NCBI GenBank assembly: GCA_045106555.1
Contig: JBGCET010000035.1
Coordinates: 62,001-126,000, forward strand
DNA length: 64,000 nucleotides
Source: JANQOZ01 sp045106555
Lineage (GTDB): Bacteria > Pseudomonadota > Gammaproteobacteria > Xanthomonadales > SZUA-38
Reading direction: 5' to 3'
Part shown: positions 61,717-64,000 of the stretch, piece after piece
Numbering within the stretch: position 1 is the first letter of the stretch
Layout: each line of letters opens with the position of its first letter
Made by a program: the position numbers and the translations under genes
The notes under the pieces: generated by a model
The model's database searches: none
Told to the model about the DNA's origin: nothing
The model's input: the letters and a program-made list of their open reading frames with translations, nothing else

Positions 61717-64000
61717 ATGAGAACGTCGAAAATTTATAACTTGTTAGTCAGTTCGCTGGCCATGCTGTTGGCAGCTGGCAGCGCATGTGCCGGTGTCGTC
61801 AATCTGGATTGGAACACGGCGGTATTTCCTACAGGTGGTTCAAACATCAACTATGCCGTAGGCACAGTGAATTTTAATATCGCCCATACCGGCGCGATAC
61901 CCGCTGATCGCCCCATCGAAGCGGGCACTTACAATGGCAGCGGCGGGTTTGGTACTGGCAACAGTATCCTTTATGGCGGCAACGCCGGTGTGCCGGTCAC
62001 CGTTGACCTGACCTTCGCTGAGCCGGTGAACACCCTTCAGCTATCGCTCTACGACATCGACAACAGCGACTCCGTGACGCTGAGCGCGTTTAATGGCGCA
62101 ACCGATATATCGCCGACGATTGTTCTTGCGACGGAATCCGTTTCGCCAACATATACTCTGGCAGGCAACGTCGCGACCGGCACCGGCAGCAACTCTGGTG
62201 GAGGATCCACCAATGGTACGTTGAACGTTACTGTGGCTGGACCCATCACTCGATTGCGCGTGGTGGGTTTAACTCCAACGACGCAAACCTTTCTGTTTGC
62301 CGTGTCTGACATTACGGTGACGACACCTGATCCGCCGCCAGTGATGTGCTCTGCCCCTCTTATCCGATTGGATTGGGACAATCAAACGTATACAGCCGGC
62401 GCCTTGAGTCCGTCTTTCAGCGTCGCTGACGTGCCTTTCCCCGACGTCGTATTCACCTTTGCCCATGGCGGCAACTTCGCAGACTTAGGGCCAAGTTCGC
62501 CAGACGAAAATAACGGGTTCACCAATACAGGCTCCATTGGTGGTGGCGGCAGCATGATCAACTATTTCCACGACCCCGACCCTAATAGCGATTCTCAGTT
62601 GCTAACGATTGAGATTTCTTTCAGCGATACACTGCAGGACGTGCGTTTTTCCCTCGCCGACATTGACTCGTTTGTCGATGTTTTGGACTTTGCCGATCAG
62701 GTAACGATTGTCGGTGTTCTTCCTGGTTCTGGCACCGTTTCGCCGATTTTTGAGTCTGTCAGCGATGGCGCGACCTATGGCTTTTCCGGCAATTCGGTGA
62801 ACTCTCATCTGGGGTTTGACGACAGTACGGACGACGACCCGCGATCAGCAGTGAATATCTATTTCGATCAAGCTATTGTGGGGATTCGCCTCGATTACGA
62901 CGACCTTGCCCCCAACACTTTCGATAGTTCCAGGGCGATTTTGCTGTCCGATATCGTGTTTTGCCCACCATCTTCGGTGCCAGTGACCTTGAGCTATTTC
63001 AGCTCGCGCAATGCTGACGGGGCGGTTCAGGCCATCTGGCAAACAGCCTCTCAGTCGATGCATGCTGGGTTTGAGCTGCAGTTGCTCGGAGCCCATCAGA
63101 AATCCGTTGCAAGCCGAACCGTGCCCAGTAACCGGCAATGGTCCACCGATGTAGAAAATTATGCGGTAGAGCTAGATGGCGTGGGTGAGTCGCTGCTTTT
63201 GGTGAGTCACGATATCGACGGAAAGACCCAAGAATTTGGGCCATTTGCGTTGGGTTCGGACAACGGTACGGCCATGAAGCCGAATCCCATCAACTGGTCT
63301 GCTATCTCCCAGGAACTGGACGCCAGCCTGCAGCTGAAGGGCCTACGTCATCAGTCCGGCAAGTCGCTGACCCATCAGCGTAAGGGTGCTGGCCAGTCGG
63401 CCTGGCTAGATGTTTCTGAGGTGGGATTGCACCGAGTGACTTTTGCCCAGCTGCAGCACGCTGGCCTGAACTTTCAGGGCGCAGCAAGTAGTGATATCGC
63501 GCTTACTCTGCGCAATGAGCCGATTCCTCGTCGCGTCAACATTAGTAACCCTGGCGCCGGATTTGGCGTCGGCGACAGCATCGATTTCATTGGCCAGGCG
63601 CCGAGTGCGGAAGATGGGCTGTACCTCAACAGTAACCGCTATCGCCTGGACATTAAATCCTCTATGGCCCGTCCGGCGCGATTGGTCAGCGGGTTCGGCC
63701 AGGGTCCTGCGCCGGATAGCTACCTACACCGGGAGCGTGTTGCCGAGAACAATGAGTATCAGCCTGCCACGCCTACGCTGGATCCCTGGTTTGATCAGGA
63801 GTTGTCCACTTTCGGCGCCGGTTTTTCCGACGTCTCCTTGCCGGTCAGCAATCTGGCCTCAGGGTCAGCGCAGGTCACTCTCGACCTGGTGGGCCTGACA
63901 GATTTCACCACATCTCCCAATCCCGATCACCACCTGCAGGCCTCATTGAATGGCGGCAGCGTCTTCATCGATGCCCGCACCGACGGTCTTCGTGAGTGGG
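61717..64000 (+). CDS. Large secreted protein with C25-peptidase-like N-terminal region (partial)
   Basis: An open frame from ATG 61717 to the window end (761 residues so far). Signal peptide (about 1-27). Two related beta domains follow (NLDWNTAVFPTGG and RLDWDNQTYTAGALSP starts, about 215 residues apart), then VTLSYFSSRNADGAVQAIWQ, a common fibronectin-like module, and then a region like the N-terminal part of C25 (gingipain) peptidases (VSEVGLHRVTFAQLQHAGL; GFGVGDSIDFIGQ; LYLNSNRYRLDI). The catalytic part, if any, lies beyond the window. Confidence 0.7.
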   Translation, partial: MRTSKIYNLLVSSLAMLLAAGSACAGVVNLDWNTAVFPTGGSNINYAVGTVNFNIAHTGAIPADRPIEAGTYNGSGGFGTGNSILYGGNAGVPVTVDLTFAEPVNTLQLSLYDIDNSDSVTLSAFNGATDISPTIVLATESVSPTYTLAGNVATGTGSNSGGGSTNGTLNVTVAGPITRLRVVGLTPTTQTFLFAVSDITVTTPDPPPVMCSAPLIRLDWDNQTYTAGALSPSFSVADVPFPDVVFTFAHGGNFADLGPSSPDENNGFTNTGSIGGGGSMINYFHDPDPNSDSQLLTIEISFSDTLQDVRFSLADIDSFVDVLDFADQVTIVGVLPGSGTVSPIFESVSDGATYGFSGNSVNSHLGFDDSTDDDPRSAVNIYFDQAIVGIRLDYDDLAPNTFDSSRAILLSDIVFCPPSSVPVTLSYFSSRNADGAVQAIWQTASQSMHAGFELQLLGAHQKSVASRTVPSNRQWSTDVENYAVELDGVGESLLLVSHDIDGKTQEFGPFALGSDNGTAMKPNPINWSAISQELDASLQLKGLRHQSGKSLTHQRKGAGQSAWLDVSEVGLHRVTFAQLQHAGLNFQGAASSDIALTLRNEPIPRRVNISNPGAGFGVGDSIDFIGQAPSAEDGLYLNSNRYRLDIKSSMARPARLVSGFGQGPAPDSYLHRERVAENNEYQPATPTLDPWFDQELSTFGAGFSDVSLPVSNLASGSAQVTLDLVGLTDFTTSPNPDHHLQASLNGGSVFIDARTDGLREW

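Overview
The window reads as chromosomal DNA of a gammaproteobacterium, probably marine. The evidence is a dense mid-to-high GC layout, the housekeeping block rpoH / envC / rhodanese / secB / gpsA / trmL, a DUF2237 protein, an LpxO-like lipid A hydroxylase and many exported or TAT-exported proteins. Several secreted proteins end in a short Phe-x-[Asp/Ser]-[Gly/Ser]-[Phe/Leu]-Glu tail. I recall similar tails from Xanthomonadales- and Woeseiales-like bacteria, but I cannot assign a genus. No tRNA, rRNA, CRISPR array or insertion sequence was seen.

1-8.6 kb: a partial sensor kinase with its LuxR-type response regulator, a serine hydrolase, a LasA-like M23 peptidase, a lipoprotein, a DUF1838 protein, a GDSL-type autotransporter that has lost its catalytic Ser and His, and a truncated DUF418 fragment. 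8.8-24.6 kb: a TAT amine oxidase, secreted repeat proteins (one interrupted by an in-frame TAG), an MFS carrier, a beta-helix protein, serC-serA, a vanadium-haloperoxidase-like enzyme, a radical SAM remnant, a YVTN/beta-propeller protein and a His-rich NicO/TauE-type transporter.

24.6-43.8 kb is the most distinctive part, an accessory catabolic island. It opens with a tightly coupled eight-gene operon: membrane protein, unknown beta-rich protein, nitrilase relative, VOC protein, double alpha/beta hydrolase, orphan TRAP binding lipoprotein, second VOC protein and GST. After a TerB gene comes a set built around HMG-CoA-type chemistry: two HMG-CoA-lyase-like proteins, two class III CoA transferases, an HMG-CoA-synthase-like enzyme, a carboxymuconolactone-decarboxylase-like protein, an alpha/beta hydrolase without its nucleophile, a DMT transporter, a DszA/NtaA-type flavin monooxygenase and a GntR/UTRA regulator. 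Four start regions of these transcription units carry two kinds of near-identical palindrome next to TATACT boxes, which suggests one or two shared regulators. The substrate is unknown; activation by CoA transfer followed by retro-aldol/Claisen cleavage of a branched hydroxy-diacid is the working inference.

43.8-46.2 kb: an ECF sigma factor, an anti-sigma-like protein and a badly decayed CHAT (caspase-like) gene with a stop and four frameshifts, one caused by an 11-bp tandem duplication. 46.2-64 kb: ChaC-like and YCII proteins, a periplasmic protein with a duplicated C-terminal module, rpoH preceded by a CIRCE-like HrcA operator, an SDR, a likely small RNA with promoter and terminator, envC, rhodanese, secB, gpsA (without a normal start codon), a Na+/H+ antiporter with a cNMP domain, DUF2237, a YbfF-like esterase, an LpxO-like enzyme, trmL, an SGNH hydrolase, an AlaA-like aminotransferase, a DUF4345 protein and the start of a very large secreted protein with a gingipain-like (C25) N-terminal region.
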